Made by a program: the position numbers and the translations under genes | In this document: positions 63,066 to 64,000 of the stretch, piece after piece | Layout of the letters: each line of letters opens with the position of its first letter | How positions within the stretch are numbered: position 1 is the stretch's first letter | From: CAWCPR01 sp963797475 | GTDB taxonomy: Bacteria; Chloroflexota; Anaerolineae; Anaerolineales; UBA4823 | DNA length: 64,000 bases | Reading direction: 5' to 3' | NCBI GenBank assembly: GCA_963797475.1 | Contig: CAWCPR010000001.1 | Location: forward strand, 558,001-622,000 | Notes under the pieces: model-generated | The model's input: only the letters and a program-made list of their open reading frames with translations | What the model was told of the DNA's origin: nothing | Databases searched by the model: none

Positions 63066-64000
63066 ATGAAGTTGATCATCCAAATTCCCTGTTATAACGA
63101 GGCGCTAACCCTTCCCCACACTGTAAAGGCGCTGCCCAGGCGGTTGGATGGCGTGGACACGATCGAATTTTTAATCGTGGACGACGGCAGCCGCGATAAC
63201 ACCGTCGATGTGGCGAAGGAGCTCGGCGTTCATCATATGGTCCACTTGCAGCAGCATCTCGGCCTGGCGGCAGGTTTTTCCCTGGGCCTGGACGCTTGCC
63301 TCAGGTTGGGCGCTGATATCATCGTCAACACCGACGCCGATAACCAATACAACGCAGAGGACATCCAGCGGCTGGTCGATCCAATCCTGGAGGGCAAGGC
63401 TCACATCGTGGTTGGGGATCGCGGGATCGCCAATCTCGAGACCTTCTCGCCGGTCAAACGCTGGCTGCAGCGGCTGGGCAGTTGGGTGATCGCACGGGCT
63501 GCCGGCCTGCAAACCCCGGACGCCACCAGCGGCTTTCGTGCGCTCAGCCGGGAAGCTGCATTGCAAACCCTGGTTTTAAGCGATTATTCTTATACCCTGG
63601 AGACATTAATCCAGGCTGGAGCCCGTCACATGGCCGTCGCGTACGTCCCGGTACGCACCAACCCGCAAACCCGTCCCTCGCGCCTGATGCGCAATATCCC
63701 GCATTACCTGGCCAATTCTGGCACGACCATCTTGCGCGCCTACAGCATGTACCGGCCCCTGCGGGTCTTCTTATCGATCAGCGCCCTGATGATCCTGGGC
63801 GGCCTCATTCTGGGTATCCGTTTCTTGTATTTTTATTTCAACCAGCAGGGCGAGGGGCACATTCAATCCGTCATCCTGGCAGCCGTCCTTTTCATCGTTG
63901 GTTTCCAGGTGCTTTTAATCGGCCTGCTGGCCGATCTGATCGGTTTCAACCGCAAGATCCTCGAAGAAACCCTGTACCGTTTGAGGCGCCTGGAATATGG
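63066..64000 (+). CDS. GT2 glycosyltransferase (polyprenyl-phosphate type), cut by window end
   Basis: The open frame starts at ATG 63066 (MKLIIQIPCYNEALTLPHTV) and runs past the end of the window, giving at least 311 residues. GT-A features are IPCYNE, LIVDDGSRDNT, NTDADNQY (the DXD) and GFRALSREA. Two C-terminal membrane helices (VFLSISALMILGGLILG and VILAAVLFIVGFQVLLIGLLADLIG) place it at the membrane with dolichol/undecaprenyl-phosphate sugar transferases. It probably makes a lipid-linked sugar for cell-envelope polymers. The stop codon is outside the window. Confidence 0.85.
   Translation, partial: MKLIIQIPCYNEALTLPHTVKALPRRLDGVDTIEFLIVDDGSRDNTVDVAKELGVHHMVHLQQHLGLAAGFSLGLDACLRLGADIIVNTDADNQYNAEDIQRLVDPILEGKAHIVVGDRGIANLETFSPVKRWLQRLGSWVIARAAGLQTPDATSGFRALSREAALQTLVLSDYSYTLETLIQAGARHMAVAYVPVRTNPQTRPSRLMRNIPHYLANSGTTILRAYSMYRPLRVFLSISALMILGGLILGIRFLYFYFNQQGEGHIQSVILAAVLFIVGFQVLLIGLLADLIGFNRKILEETLYRLRRLEY

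Overview
The window looks like part of a GC-rich chromosome from a Chloroflexota bacterium, most likely Anaerolineae. This is an inference from protein style and gene mix: an FHA-GAF-cyclase protein, a CarH-type regulator beside a carotenoid cluster, Thr/Pro-rich surface proteins, secreted proteins ending in an LPL-type tail, and a bifunctional transaldolase/glucose-6-phosphate isomerase. Nothing looks like phage, plasmid or CRISPR. The only mobile element is a REP-associated (IS200-like) transposase with its palindromes.

Layout. 0-15 kb: housekeeping and sugar/peptide metabolism (class III cyclase, a secreted protein, an AAA ATPase, phosphofructokinase, a phosphoserine phosphatase plus a 3-phosphoglycerate-dehydrogenase-like protein, a GH31 glucosidase, M14 and M24 peptidases, HisRS) ending with tRNA-His(GTG). 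15-18.4 kb: a broken polytopic membrane protein and the transposase/REP region. 18.4-29 kb: a B12/MerR photoreceptor-type repressor divergent from crtI-crtB, followed by an NAD(P)-binding protein, lactate dehydrogenase, aldo/keto reductase, cytochrome P450 and a CrtYcd-type lycopene cyclase, then an amine oxidase. 29-35.5 kb: an AttEFGH-like ABC exporter/lipocalin module followed by a thioredoxin-fold protein whose redox motif begins with an in-frame TGA, a strong selenoprotein candidate. 35.6-41.6 kb: glycogen debranching enzyme translationally coupled to Tal-Pgi, and a surface protein. 41.8-48.7 kb: an ABC-F ATPase with an attenuator-like leader, an HD-GYP response regulator and a 1301-residue secreted M23 peptidase. 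48.7-62.7 kb: an ion (probably potassium) homeostasis island with two KdpDE-type two-component systems, a KimA-like permease, a P2-type ATPase and two TrkA proteins, but no kdpFABC. The window ends inside a GT2 glycosyltransferase.

Four genes are broken by six single-base indels, mostly in short homopolymers (M24 peptidase, membrane protein, Tal-Pgi twice, Thr/Pro-rich surface protein twice). Each reads through perfectly when one base is restored or removed. This pattern suggests consensus sequence errors more than gene decay. The TGA in the thioredoxin-fold gene is different: it is an in-frame stop with no frame change, and so is not explained by the same error type.

The most notable items are the UxxC selenoprotein candidate with a SECIS-like hairpin, a small dispersed palindromic repeat present twice in the crtI leader and once upstream of kdpD, the Kdp-less potassium island, a SerA-like enzyme lacking the substrate-binding arginine, and a shared LPL-type C-terminal tail on two unrelated secreted proteins.
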